From Candidatus Nanoarchaeia archaeon (GTDB taxonomy: Archaea > Nanobdellota > Nanobdellia > Woesearchaeales > UBA525), in assembly GCA_028279755.1 (NCBI GenBank), contig JANQNB010000013.1, positions 1-64,000 of the forward strand: a DNA stretch of 64,000 nucleotides, read 5' to 3'. Below the pieces are notes generated by a model. That model saw nothing but the letters and a program-made list of their open reading frames with translations. It did no database searches and was not told the DNA's origin. Both the position numbers and the translations under genes were made by a program. How positions within the stretch are numbered: position 1 is the first letter of the stretch; each line of letters opens with the position of its first letter. Below are positions 41,113-49,260 of this stretch, piece after piece.

Positions 41113-44100
41113 TCACCTGTTGTGCAAGCGTCGGAGGACGTCTTGCTCCTTAAGGTAGCGGTAGAAGTTTGCTCTGTTCTTCGGCTTGTAGCCACGGCTC
41201 TTCTTGAAGTCAACAAGCACGTCTTGCAGGATCGCGACGTTGCGCGCGCTTTCCTTCTTGCCGTGCGTCTTCAGCACCTGGCGCATCTCGTGCGGTTCTT
41301 GCGAAACAAGTGCGCGGTCAGCTGCTTTCGATTGCACTGTCTTGGCCGGAGCCTTGGCAACCTTCGGCACGTTCTCCAGCCTGTTCAGGATCTTCTGTGA
41401 TTTGAGATAAGCGTAAAACTTTGCGCGGTTCTTCGGCGTGATCCGAGTTTTCTTGAACGCCGCGAGCGCTCGCTGCAGGATGACGATGTTCTTCTCTGTC
41501 TCGCGCTTGTCATGAGTCTTGAGCACTTGTCGCATCTCATGCGGTTCAGCTGACACAAGCGCACGGTCAAGTGCCTTACTGAGTGCTTCGCGCTGCGCCT
41601 TTGTCATGGTTCGCGCTTTCTTCACAGGTGCTTTCACTGGTTTCGGACGCGGCTTGCCTTGCAGCTTGCCCAGCACTTTCTGTTCCTTGAGGTAGCGGTA
41701 GAACTGCTCGCGGTTCTTTGGATTGTAGTCCTTGCGCGCCTTGAATCGTGCGAGAGCTTCTTGAAGGATGACGATGTTCTTCTCGGTTTCGCGCTTGCCG
41801 TGGGTACGCAGGATCTGCTTCATCTCGTGCGGCTCAGCTGACACAAGCGCACGATCAAGCGCCTTGCTCAACGCCTCGCGCTGCGCTTTCGTCAAGGTGC
41901 GTGCCTTCTTCACAGGAGCTTTCTTGACTGCTTTCTTCTCGCCGAGCTTGCGGACCTTGCCGCCAGCGACGACCGTGTGCACTGCTCTTGTTTTTTTCTC
42001 GCCGACGCGCTTGACCTCGCCCTTCTTGGTCACGACGGTGTGCACGACGCCACCGCGCGGCTTGCGTGGAGGCTCAAGCACTGTCGCGTACGGGACGCGT
42101 GTCCGTGGCGCCAGGCACAGGAGGCTGATAAGCACGAGCGCGAGCAGGATGATCAGGACAAGGATCATCGTGATCTGGAAGCAGTAGCGGGCGTGCCATT
42201 GCAGGAAGCTGAGCTCCTTGCGTCGCAGGACGTTCAGGCCCATGATCGGGCTGTCGTCGATGCCGCCGCGCTGGTCGCTTGCAGTGAACACGATCCTGTC
42301 GGTGCCTGCCCAGTTGTGCTCTGGGATCAACGTCGCCTTGTTGCCATCGATAACAACCGCGATGTTCGCTGGCTGCGTGGCTGTGTACTCCAGCCAGTCC
42401 CTGTCCGGGTCCTCGAAGTAGCGGTCGAGGTCGAGCTCAAGACGCTCGTTCTCATACCATTGGAGGATGAGTCCTGAATTGTCATCGAATGGCTCTTCGT
42501 AGAGGTCTGCTTTCTCCGGCATCGGGGTGCCGAAGAGCATGACTGCTGCGACGATGAGCGCGATGACGAGGATGGTGCGCGTGACGACAAGGCCGGTGCT
42601 GGTGAATGGCCTGCTCTTGTTCCTGGCCAGCATGCTTGCCAGCACGATGATGCTGATGATCGCGAATGCGAGCAGCACGATGGTCATCCAGAAGCATGGC
42701 GACAACGAGCCGTAGTCGTAGTAGACGATGCTTCGCCACGTGTGGGTGAGCCAGCTGACATGCTTGAACTGGGTGAAGAACGGTTCGTAGTATGTCAGGT
42801 TCAGCTCGTGCGTGAGCGTGATCGTGCTGAGGTACTTGCCGTCGAAGTAATCGCTGATATTGTGCTTGGTGACAAGGTGCAGCACTGCTTCCTCGCCTGG
42901 CTCTAGCGTGATCGTGTCTTCGAGCAGGCCTGCGTAGAGCTGTCCTTCGATGTCCACGCTGTACACGCCGCCTTCGAGGCCGATCGCCTTGACGATGAAC
43001 GGCACGACTGTGCGCTCTTCGTCGATCCTGATCGTGGTCGTGTCTGCATCGACTGCGTGGCACGTGCGCTGTGTCTGGCTCTCCACCTTGAACGTCACGG
43101 TCTCGGTGATGTCCGGGTGGGTGTTGAGCATGACTGTCACAGGGATCTCATAAGTTTCGTCAGTGCACGGCAGGCTGGCGTGGAACTGCACGTTCCTGTT
43201 CTCGCTCGGTTTCAAGCGGATCGTCTGCTCTTCCGGCATGAACCAGTCCGGGCCCTGTACGATGAGGTTGTAGGTCTCTTCTGTCTGTCCTGCGTTGTGG
43301 ATGTTCAGGTCGTAGACCTTGTCCTTGCAGCAGGTCGTGTCAGTGTAGACGCCGTCCTGGCCTTCGAGGCCGACGAAGCCGAGCTCAAAGGCGAAGCAGT
43401 CGAAGACGTCGAGTTCGATCTCGCGCTCCTTCTTGATGTCGCCGAGGTCGCTGTTGACCCTGATCGTGATGCTGTGCTTGCCTTCCTGTCCTTTCTTCGG
43501 CTGGAGCTCCAGGGTGATGTTCTTGGTCTCCAGGCCTTCGAGGTGGAGGTCTTTGACTTCGTACTCGACAAAGCCCGGGCCGGTGACGATGACGTCGAAG
43601 TCGTTCGGCACGTCGATCATGTTCCTGACCTGGAAGGTGTATTCGCTGCCGACACGGCTGCAGATCTCTGTCTGCGTCACAACCACGATCTCGTGGTCGT
43701 ACTGGTTCTCGATGAAGACGTATTCGACGCGCTTTTCAGTGACACGGTTGCGGTCGCTCGTCACAGTGAATGGGATCTCGACGTCGCCGAACAGGCTGAC
43801 CGGCGGCGTGATCGTCACGTTGAACTTGACGCTCTGGTCTGGCACGAGGAAGAAGCTTGCCTGCTCCATCGTTGCGTGCTCGTTGAAGCTGCCCAGATCG
43901 AGCGTGAACGTATCCGGGAACTCTGCCACGTTCTTGAGGGTGAGCTGGTAGTGGAGCGGCTCGCCGATGTTGCTCTTGTTCTTGCCGCCCTCGACTGTGA
44001 GGAAGACGTTCTGGCACTTCTTGACATCCAGGGTTCGGGTCACGAGTCGCTCGCGGCCGTAGGTGCTCGCCACCTTGATAGTATAGGAATAGACGCCGAA

Positions 44101-44421
44101 GGCTGAGCAGCCCGGCTCTGCGTAGACAAGCACGTCCTGGTGCTCTCCTGGCGCCAAAGTGATCTCTTCGACGCTTGCGTGATACCATTCCGGCTGCTCG
44201 CTCAGAACTGAAACGCGATAGCTGGTGTAGAAGTTGCCTGTATTGGTGATCGTGATCAGGTCTGCGCGGTTCTCGCACGCGCAGGCTTTGACTGTGTCTG
44301 CATACGGGCTGCTGACTGCGAAATCGTTGCTGTACCGGTTGACGACGAGCTCAGCGCTGACTGCGTTGACGACTGTCAAGAAGGCGAGTATGATGCCGAT
44401 GATGATCCAGGTGAGCCTCAT
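41113..44421 (-). CDS. Large envelope-spanning protein with Ig-like ectodomain and triplicated basic cytoplasmic tail
   Basis: 1102 residues. Signal peptide 1-23. The ectodomain (24-575) has several Ig-like modules of the kind that ends in LAPGEHQDVLVY or LKPSENRNVQFH, with scattered Cys pairs. Membrane helices: about 576-598, 611-631 and 748-771. Between the last two lies a cadherin-like domain (LDRYFEDPDRDWLEYTA to TDRIVFTASDQRGG). The C-terminal 330 residues are strongly basic and contain three repeats (about 839-920, 935-1014, 1030-1100) of a helical module with DRALVSAEPHEM, KNIVILQ and PKNR-(x)2-FY-x-YLK; the third copy lacks the leading TLTKAQREALSKAL. No enzyme motif. It follows the TSP3 protein gene by 9 bases. 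Confidence 0.85.
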   Translation of the reverse strand: MRLTWIIIGIILAFLTVVNAVSAELVVNRYSNDFAVSSPYADTVKACACENRADLITITNTGNFYTSYRVSVLSEQPEWYHASVEEITLAPGEHQDVLVYAEPGCSAFGVYSYTIKVASTYGRERLVTRTLDVKKCQNVFLTVEGGKNKSNIGEPLHYQLTLKNVAEFPDTFTLDLGSFNEHATMEQASFFLVPDQSVKFNVTITPPVSLFGDVEIPFTVTSDRNRVTEKRVEYVFIENQYDHEIVVVTQTEICSRVGSEYTFQVRNMIDVPNDFDVIVTGPGFVEYEVKDLHLEGLETKNITLELQPKKGQEGKHSITIRVNSDLGDIKKEREIELDVFDCFAFELGFVGLEGQDGVYTDTTCCKDKVYDLNIHNAGQTEETYNLIVQGPDWFMPEEQTIRLKPSENRNVQFHASLPCTDETYEIPVTVMLNTHPDITETVTFKVESQTQRTCHAVDADTTTIRIDEERTVVPFIVKAIGLEGGVYSVDIEGQLYAGLLEDTITLEPGEEAVLHLVTKHNISDYFDGKYLSTITLTHELNLTYYEPFFTQFKHVSWLTHTWRSIVYYDYGSLSPCFWMTIVLLAFAIISIIVLASMLARNKSRPFTSTGLVVTRTILVIALIVAAVMLFGTPMPEKADLYEEPFDDNSGLILQWYENERLELDLDRYFEDPDRDWLEYTATQPANIAVVIDGNKATLIPEHNWAGTDRIVFTASDQRGGIDDSPIMGLNVLRRKELSFLQWHARYCFQITMILVLIILLALVLISLLCLAPRTRVPYATVLEPPRKPRGGVVHTVVTKKGEVKRVGEKKTRAVHTVVAGGKVRKLGEKKAVKKAPVKKARTLTKAQREALSKALDRALVSAEPHEMKQILRTHGKRETEKNIVILQEALARFKARKDYNPKNREQFYRYLKEQKVLGKLQGKPRPKPVKAPVKKARTMTKAQREALSKALDRALVSAEPHEMRQVLKTHDKRETEKNIVILQRALAAFKKTRITPKNRAKFYAYLKSQKILNRLENVPKVAKAPAKTVQSKAADRALVSQEPHEMRQVLKTHGKKESARNVAILQDVLVDFKKSRGYKPKNRANFYRYLKEQDVLRRLHNR

Positions 44422-44430
44422 TCATCCACC

Positions 44431-45516
44431 TCAATAGTAACTCTCGTAATCGTCTTCCGGTTCTTTCGGCTTCTCGTCCTCGTTGAGCTTCTTGTACGCG
44501 ACAATGCCCGCGCCCACGATGAGGCCGAGCACGATGATGATCAGCGCGAGCTGGATGGCGCTGGTCAAGACTGTGGCGAGCGGCGCGCGCACGCTCTTGA
44601 TGACGCGCAGGCCGAGCACGCTCTCGTGCACATTGCCTTCGCTCTCGAGGAAGAGATGCAGTTCGTTCCTGCCGACCGGTGCGAAGTTCTCGCTGTCCAC
44701 ATACAGATAGACAGTGTGGTCCCGGCCTGCTGGGATCGTGAAGGTGCTGCTCGGATCGATGCGGTACGTTCCGATGTGATTGATGTCCTGAATGCTGAGG
44801 TGATAGGTCTTCGCCTCGCCGTTCAGGTTCGTGACTTTGATGGGATAGATGACCCGCTCGCCCTGCTCGATCTCCTGGTGGGTGATGGTCTCGAGGATCG
44901 AGTTGTCGAGCGTGTTTGCTCCTGGTTCGCAGAAGCCAGTATTCTCAACGACAGTGAAGCGCTGGTACGCGACCTGTGTATAAACCTGGCTGCCTTCCTT
45001 GTGGTCAGTCGTGAATGTCAGGCGGTATTGTCCTGGTGTGGCACATCCTGGCGCTTTGAGCACGAATTCGACGACGTGCTGCTCGAGCGGCTTCATGCTG
45101 TCGACCATGGTTGACAGGTCGATGTCGAGCTCGTGCGAGCGCACGCGTGCCTGGATGTCCTCTATCTCATAGGGCTTGTTGTTGATCAGCTGCACGCGGA
45201 CCGTGAAGAAGGTCGCTTGCTTGACCTGGGTGCCTGGATCGAGGTTGACGCTCACGACCAGGAGGTCGCAGGCGTCGCCGATGCCGTTCCGGTTCGTGTC
45301 TCGCTGGTCGCTGTTCGGCGTGTATTTGCAGTTGTCAGTGAAGTCGTCGAAGCCGTCGCAATCCCCGTCCTGGACCATGCCGTTCTCTGTGTTGATGGCG
45401 CAGCCGTTCGTTGGCAGGCCGTTCAGCATCTGGCCCGGAGTGCTGGGAAAAGCCAAAGCGAAGCTCGTTGCCAGAATAGCGATGATAAGGATTGTGATAA
45501 CTCTGTTAACCCCCAT
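44431..45516 (-). CDS. Thrombospondin-type-3 repeat surface protein, single-pass (paralogue 1)
   Basis: 361 residues. Signal peptide (TILIIAILATSFALAFP), a TSP3-like calcium-binding segment (DGDCDGFDDFTDNC, then DTNRNGIGDACD, about residues 51-84), two Ig-like domains (about 85-190 and 210-310), a C-terminal membrane helix (about 317-342) and a short acidic tail (KPKEPEDDYESYY). Paralogous in order and Cys placement to the protein at 46060. A TATA box lies ~29 bases upstream of the ATG. Probably an anchor or chaperone-like partner for surface proteins; exact role unknown. Confidence 0.85.
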   Translation of the reverse strand: MGVNRVITILIIAILATSFALAFPSTPGQMLNGLPTNGCAINTENGMVQDGDCDGFDDFTDNCKYTPNSDQRDTNRNGIGDACDLLVVSVNLDPGTQVKQATFFTVRVQLINNKPYEIEDIQARVRSHELDIDLSTMVDSMKPLEQHVVEFVLKAPGCATPGQYRLTFTTDHKEGSQVYTQVAYQRFTVVENTGFCEPGANTLDNSILETITHQEIEQGERVIYPIKVTNLNGEAKTYHLSIQDINHIGTYRIDPSSTFTIPAGRDHTVYLYVDSENFAPVGRNELHLFLESEGNVHESVLGLRVIKSVRAPLATVLTSAIQLALIIIVLGLIVGAGIVAYKKLNEDEKPKEPEDDYESYY

Positions 45517-45540
45517 TGTATCGCCGTGGAAGAAGGAATA

Positions 45541-45549
45541 ATTTATAAA
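45541..45549 (-). promoter_or_regulatory. TATA box for the TSP3 protein 1 operon
   Basis: TTTATAAAT in sense, centre 29 bases before the ATG at 45516. Confidence 0.55.
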
Positions 45550-45568
45550 GGTTCTGGTTCTTTAACTA

Positions 45569-46054
45569 TTATAGAGTGGTGATAGGATTGGGGTTCCCGT
45601 TCTTCAAAGCCAAAGCCAGGGCGCGATCGTAGGCAGCGTGCAAGTTGGTCTGATTCATGCCGTAGAACGAGGGAGTGTCTATGACGCGGTCAGGGGGAAA
45701 GCAGAGATGGGGCTTATCGTCAATGATCACATAATCACTGGCACGACCAGGGAGCTTGTCCAGATCCTTGCTCGCAGACGGCACGTAGAACCAGGGTGTG
45801 GGCGACACCACGCCGCGCTCGACAGGATGGAAGGCGCGTCCGCCGATAATGGCGAAGAAATACTCTTGCCAGTCTTGTTGCTCCACCACCTTTCGCACAT
45901 CTCTGGCAGGTCCTGTTGACCAGCAGAAGACCCGGGCAAAATCGTGCTGTGCACGCTCAAGCACGGCTCGCGCTTGCGGATGAATAATAGGGAATAAGTA
46001 TGTAGAGATCAGCACACCTTCCAGATCGAATATCAGTGTGCGACGGGTCAGCAT
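45569..46054 (-). CDS. HAD-superfamily hydrolase
   Basis: 161 residues. Motif I is FDLEGVL (Asp nucleophile; the usual second Asp is Glu). Motif II is probably the Ser/Thr in FCWSTG, and motif IV is VIIDDKPHLCFPP. A short HAD without a large cap, resembling NLI/FCP-type phosphatases. Substrate unknown. It follows the second TSP3 gene by 5 bases, so it is likely co-transcribed. The Asp-to-Glu change in motif I may alter phosphatase activity. Confidence 0.8.
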   Translation of the reverse strand: MLTRRTLIFDLEGVLISTYLFPIIHPQARAVLERAQHDFARVFCWSTGPARDVRKVVEQQDWQEYFFAIIGGRAFHPVERGVVSPTPWFYVPSASKDLDKLPGRASDYVIIDDKPHLCFPPDRVIDTPSFYGMNQTNLHAAYDRALALALKNGNPNPITTL

Positions 46055-46059
46055 TCAGA

Positions 46060-47166
46060 TCACTTACGCTTCCGTCGCTCCGCCTTATGCAAGAAGATGC
46101 CGATAGCTGTAACGATGATGATGAGCACGACGATGACGATGCCCAGCTGCGTGTAACGCTGCGCGCTCGGGCCTGGCTCGTCCTGCTTGATCCGCGCTTT
46201 GAGCAGGACCTGCTGCGCGTCCGCCTTGCTGCGAAGCGTGAGCAGGAAACCGTGTTCGCCTTCTGCGTCGTCGTTAGCATAGAGGACGATCTCGCCTTCG
46301 CGGCTCTCGCCCGCCGGCACGACGATCAAGGAGCGCGGCCTGATCTCATAATTGCCCCATTCCTCAGTGCCTTCGATGGTGAGCACGTAAGCTTGTCCAT
46401 ACGGCTCTGCATTCACGATCGTGAACGGGTAGACGCCGCCATTCTCCTTGTCCACGTCCTGGATGTCGAGGATGTTGATGATGCTCTTGAAGTCTGGCAG
46501 GCCTTGCTCGCACATCCCTGAGCTGACCGCTCCCATCTTTGTCGGGATGTAGAAGAATTCCTGCATGCCAGGGCCAGCCGGGAATTCGACGAAGAGGACG
46601 ACGTCGTAGTCTTTGGCTCGCACGCAGTTCGGCAGGCGCATGTAGAAGACATAGCGTCCTTGCTCTCCTGCTTCGATGCGGTCGACGTATTCCTTCATCT
46701 CAAGGCCGAGTTCCGGCACTTGGACAGTGAGCTGCACGTTTCGGAGCTCGAATGCGCGATAGTTGGTGAGTGTTGCGGTGACAGTGAACGAGCGGCCTTC
46801 CATGACACCTTGCGGATCGATGTCGATCCTGTCGACGATGAGGTCGCAGTCGTCGCCGACGTTGTTCTGGTTCTGGTCAGTCTGTGTCGGGTTCGGCACG
46901 CCGATGCAGTTGTCGACGATGTCTGGCGCCTTGTCGCAGTCAAGGTCTTCCAGCAGGCCTTTGCCTGTACTGATGAAGCAGCCGCCAAAGGTCTGGCGCG
47001 GCGCGAACGGCGGGGTTGCGTGGCTCTTGTTGTTCTCTTCCCAGTCTTCCTTCCAGTCGATCCAGTCGTCGCCACCGTATGGGCCGTAATAATCGTGGTA
47101 GACGTCAGCCAATGCCATGGGCGCGCTGAGCGTCAGAATGATGAGGAATGTAAGGAAGGCCTTCAT
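46060..47166 (-). CDS. Thrombospondin-type-3 repeat surface protein, single-pass (paralogue 2)
   Basis: 368 residues. Signal peptide (ending APMALA), a Tyr/Asp/Trp-rich start (HDYYGPYGGDDWIDWKEDW), a TSP3-like segment (LDCDKAPDIVDNC, then DQNQNNVGDDCD), two Ig-like domains, a C-terminal membrane helix (about 340-362) and a basic end (HKAERRKRK). Same architecture as the protein at 44431. A TATA box lies 28 bases upstream. The basic cytoplasmic tip here against the acidic tip of paralogue 1 hints at pairing (inference). Confidence 0.85.
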   Translation of the reverse strand: MKAFLTFLIILTLSAPMALADVYHDYYGPYGGDDWIDWKEDWEENNKSHATPPFAPRQTFGGCFISTGKGLLEDLDCDKAPDIVDNCIGVPNPTQTDQNQNNVGDDCDLIVDRIDIDPQGVMEGRSFTVTATLTNYRAFELRNVQLTVQVPELGLEMKEYVDRIEAGEQGRYVFYMRLPNCVRAKDYDVVLFVEFPAGPGMQEFFYIPTKMGAVSSGMCEQGLPDFKSIINILDIQDVDKENGGVYPFTIVNAEPYGQAYVLTIEGTEEWGNYEIRPRSLIVVPAGESREGEIVLYANDDAEGEHGFLLTLRSKADAQQVLLKARIKQDEPGPSAQRYTQLGIVIVVLIIIVTAIGIFLHKAERRKRK

Positions 47167-47189
47167 TGCTCCATCAATTAACCGGCCAG

Positions 47190-47198
47190 TATTTAAAA
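47190..47198 (-). promoter_or_regulatory. TATA box for TSP3 protein 2
   Basis: TTTTAAATA in sense, centre 28 bases upstream of the ATG at 47166. Confidence 0.55.
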
Positions 47199-47250
47199 AC
47201 TTTTCTAATAATTAGCTACTGTGTAGTAGTTATTAAGGATGTTGATATTA

Positions 47251-47263
47251 TTTCCATATGGAA
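47251..47263. promoter_or_regulatory. CCATATGG palindrome upstream of TSP3 protein 2
   Basis: TTTCCATATGGAA, identical to 13 bases of the hypC-upstream palindrome. It lies about 57 bases upstream of the TSP3 TATA box in an otherwise featureless AT-rich gap. Confidence 0.45.
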
Positions 47264-47334
47264 TATATATTGATACTAGAATATGCCTTATTGCATATTA
47301 CTAAGAGTCATGTCAAAGAATTGTGGCCAGTTGT

Positions 47335-47580
47335 CTACTGATGCGTGATCGTCCGAGTAGGAGGGTGACCCAAGGGAACCGGAGTGACAGGCTTCCAATC
47401 CGAGTAATCATTATGAGCAGCGACCCTCATCAATCCCGCTTCAATGGGTTTTCCATCAAGTTGGTATCGAGCTGCCGCCGACACACAGGAATCGTAATGC
47501 GGATTGCCAGTCGATATTGCACCTGACGCCCACCACTTGAGTCTTCGTCTCGGATCACGCACTTGACTCGTATTTACCAT
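47335..47580 (-). CDS. Small unrecognised protein
   Basis: 81 residues starting MVNTSQVRDPRRRLKWWASG. No recognised family; it holds GKPIEAGLMRVAAHNDYSDW and a Pro/Thr-rich end. Longer upstream starts exist, but a TATA-like element centred 28 bases before the ATG at 47580 supports this one. No signal or membrane segment. Confidence 0.5.
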   Translation of the reverse strand: MVNTSQVRDPRRRLKWWASGAISTGNPHYDSCVSAAARYQLDGKPIEAGLMRVAAHNDYSDWKPVTPVPLGHPPTRTITHQ

Positions 47581-47602
47581 ACAGTGAAGAAAATTATGTA
47601 TT

Positions 47603-47613
47603 GTTAAATATTT
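47603..47613 (-). promoter_or_regulatory. TATA box for the gene at 47335-47580
   Basis: AAATATTTAAC in sense, centre 28 bases upstream of the ATG. Confidence 0.45.
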
Positions 47614-47635
47614 TTCTGTTTGTCGTATTCGATAA

Positions 47636-47649
47636 TTTCCATATAGAAA
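47636..47649. promoter_or_regulatory. Degenerate CCATATGG-type palindrome
   Basis: TTTCCATATAGAAA, one base off the motif at 33171 and 47251, placed between two divergent promoters. Confidence 0.35.
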
Positions 47650-47667
47650 AGAATTATCTTCCATTAA

Positions 47668-47677
47668 GTACATAAAG
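47668..47677 (+). promoter_or_regulatory. TATA box for the epimerase gene
   Basis: GTACATAAAG, centre 26-27 bases before the ATG at 47699. Confidence 0.5.
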
Positions 47678-47698
47678 GGCCGGGAACGCACCGCGTGC

Positions 47699-48592
47699 AT
47701 GCGAATCTTGATCACCGGCGGCGCGGGATTCATCGGCAACAACCTCGGAACCTACCTTTCCGGAAAAGGCCATGACATCACGCTCTACGACAAGGAACAG
47801 GCAAGTCTCGCCAGCTGCGCCGCAGTCCAGGGCGACATTCTCGACCAGGCAGCGCTCGAGCAAGCCTTGCAGGGCCATGACGCGGTCGTCCACCTCGCAG
47901 CCATGGTGAGCGCGACAGAGAGCGTCGCCCACCCGGAGAAGGCTGAGGAGATCAATGTCCAGGGCAGCACGACCGTGCTCGCAGCAGCACAAGCGGCAGG
48001 CGTGTCCCGCGCAGTCCTTGCCAGCTCTGCAGCAGTGTATGGAGAATCGCCGGCAACACCGACCTCTGAAGTCGAAGCAGCACAGCCGGTATCGCCGTAT
48101 GGCGACAGCAAGGCCCGGATGGAAGATGTCGCAGCCGCATCAGCAGTCTCGACGTGCTGCCTGCGCATCTTCAATGTCTACGGCCCAGGCCAGAAAGCAG
48201 ACAGCCAGTACGCGGCAGCGATCCCTGCCTTCATCACCCGCGCCCTGAACAACGAGCCACTCACAATCTATGGCGACGGCGAGCAGACCCGGGACTTTGT
48301 CTATGTCACAGACCTCTGTCGTGCCATCGAGCTCGCATTGACAAAAGGCGATGGTGTGATCAACATCGCGTCAGGAAACGCCATCACGATCAGCAGGTTA
48401 GCAGAAACTGTTATCAGGCTCGCAGACAGCAGCAGCAAGGTTGTGCATGAACCGGCACGCGCAGGAGATCCGCGCACAAGTCTCGCTGACGTGACAAAAG
48501 CGAAGGAAGCGCTTGGCTTCGAAGCAAGCACCTCGATGGAGGACGGATTGAAAGAGACAATCGATTGGTACCGTAATTCAAAATCTTTATAA
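47699..48592 (+). CDS. NAD-dependent sugar epimerase/dehydratase (extended SDR)
   Basis: 297 residues. The Rossmann motif GGAGFIG is at the N-terminus; the catalytic Tyr-x3-Lys is in SPYGDSKARME with Ser upstream (LASSAAVYGES). FNVYGPGQ and DGEQTRDFVYVTDL are signature segments of UDP-glucose 4-epimerase-type enzymes. The exact sugar is unknown. First gene of the surface-glycan region, with its own TATA box. Confidence 0.92.
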   Translation: MRILITGGAGFIGNNLGTYLSGKGHDITLYDKEQASLASCAAVQGDILDQAALEQALQGHDAVVHLAAMVSATESVAHPEKAEEINVQGSTTVLAAAQAAGVSRAVLASSAAVYGESPATPTSEVEAAQPVSPYGDSKARMEDVAAASAVSTCCLRIFNVYGPGQKADSQYAAAIPAFITRALNNEPLTIYGDGEQTRDFVYVTDLCRAIELALTKGDGVINIASGNAITISRLAETVIRLADSSSKVVHEPARAGDPRTSLADVTKAKEALGFEASTSMEDGLKETIDWYRNSKSL

Positions 48593-48594
48593 CT
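48585..48594 (+). promoter_or_regulatory. TATA box for the 52-residue membrane protein
   Basis: CTTTATAACT, overlapping the epimerase stop codon; centre 26 bases upstream of the ATG at 48615. Confidence 0.6.
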
Positions 48595-48614
48595 CGCATT
48601 TCTCTCGGACGTTC

Positions 48615-48773
48615 ATGGCGGAACAGAAGATCGCATTGTCAGAGACTGACAGGGAGTTGATCAAGAGCGGCGTCAAATGGGTGCGCTTTTTTTCGATCGC
48701 GTACCTGGGGCTCTGGATCACGATGTGCATACTCCTGTTCATCATCCTGCTCGCTGTCGGGAGCAGGATCTGA
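48615..48773 (+). CDS. 52-residue single-pass membrane protein
   Basis: It begins MAEQKIALSETDRELIKSGV and has one long hydrophobic helix (about residues 24-48, ending IILLAVG). It has its own well-placed TATA box, giving a leaderless mRNA, and is followed 18 bases later by a lipoprotein gene. Function unknown. Confidence 0.65.
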   Translation: MAEQKIALSETDRELIKSGVKWVRFFSIAYLGLWITMCILLFIILLAVGSRI

Positions 48774-48791
48774 CGATTGTGAGGGAGAACG

Positions 48792-49259
48792 ATGAGATGG
48801 CTTGGCGTTATGATATTATGTATATTGCTGCTTGCAGGATGTGCTGATGAAAAGATCGCTGCGCTCGAGGCAGAGCGCGACACCGCGCAAAGAATGCTCG
48901 ACGAGTGCGAGACCACGAACAGGAATTGCGACCTCGCATTGGAAGAAGCCTTGGACAGCAAGGAGATCCTGGAAGCTGAACTGGCTGCGTGCGATCCGAG
49001 CGAACCGACCTGTACTGTGCCGGCAGTGGATGCTTGCGTCACTGACGCTGATTGCACGCTTGTCATCGGAGGGTGTAAGCTCTGCCCGTATTGCGAACGG
49101 TTCGAGCTCGACGATCCGCGCGTCATCGCAGTGAACAAGGACGGCTATTCGTGCGCGCCCGGCCCAGAGGGCTTGACCTGCGTCGCGTGCGTCGACAGCT
49201 ACAACTTCATCCCTGACGAGAATGTCGAATGCGACGCAGGAAGGTGCGTGAAGAAATAA
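48792..49259 (+). CDS. Cys-rich predicted lipoprotein with coiled coil
   Basis: 155 residues. Hydrophobic leader with lipobox LLAGC (about residues 14-18), then a short coiled coil (EKIAALEAERDTAQRMLDEC) and a Cys-rich globular end (CTLVIGGCKLCPYC, CVAC, CDAGRC) suited to disulfides. A GAGG box precedes the ATG. The arrangement, coiled-coil stalk plus disulfide knot, is suggestive of an envelope protein; role unknown. Confidence 0.8.
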   Translation: MRWLGVMILCILLLAGCADEKIAALEAERDTAQRMLDECETTNRNCDLALEEALDSKEILEAELAACDPSEPTCTVPAVDACVTDADCTLVIGGCKLCPYCERFELDDPRVIAVNKDGYSCAPGPEGLTCVACVDSYNFIPDENVECDAGRCVKK

Positions 49260-49260
49260 A

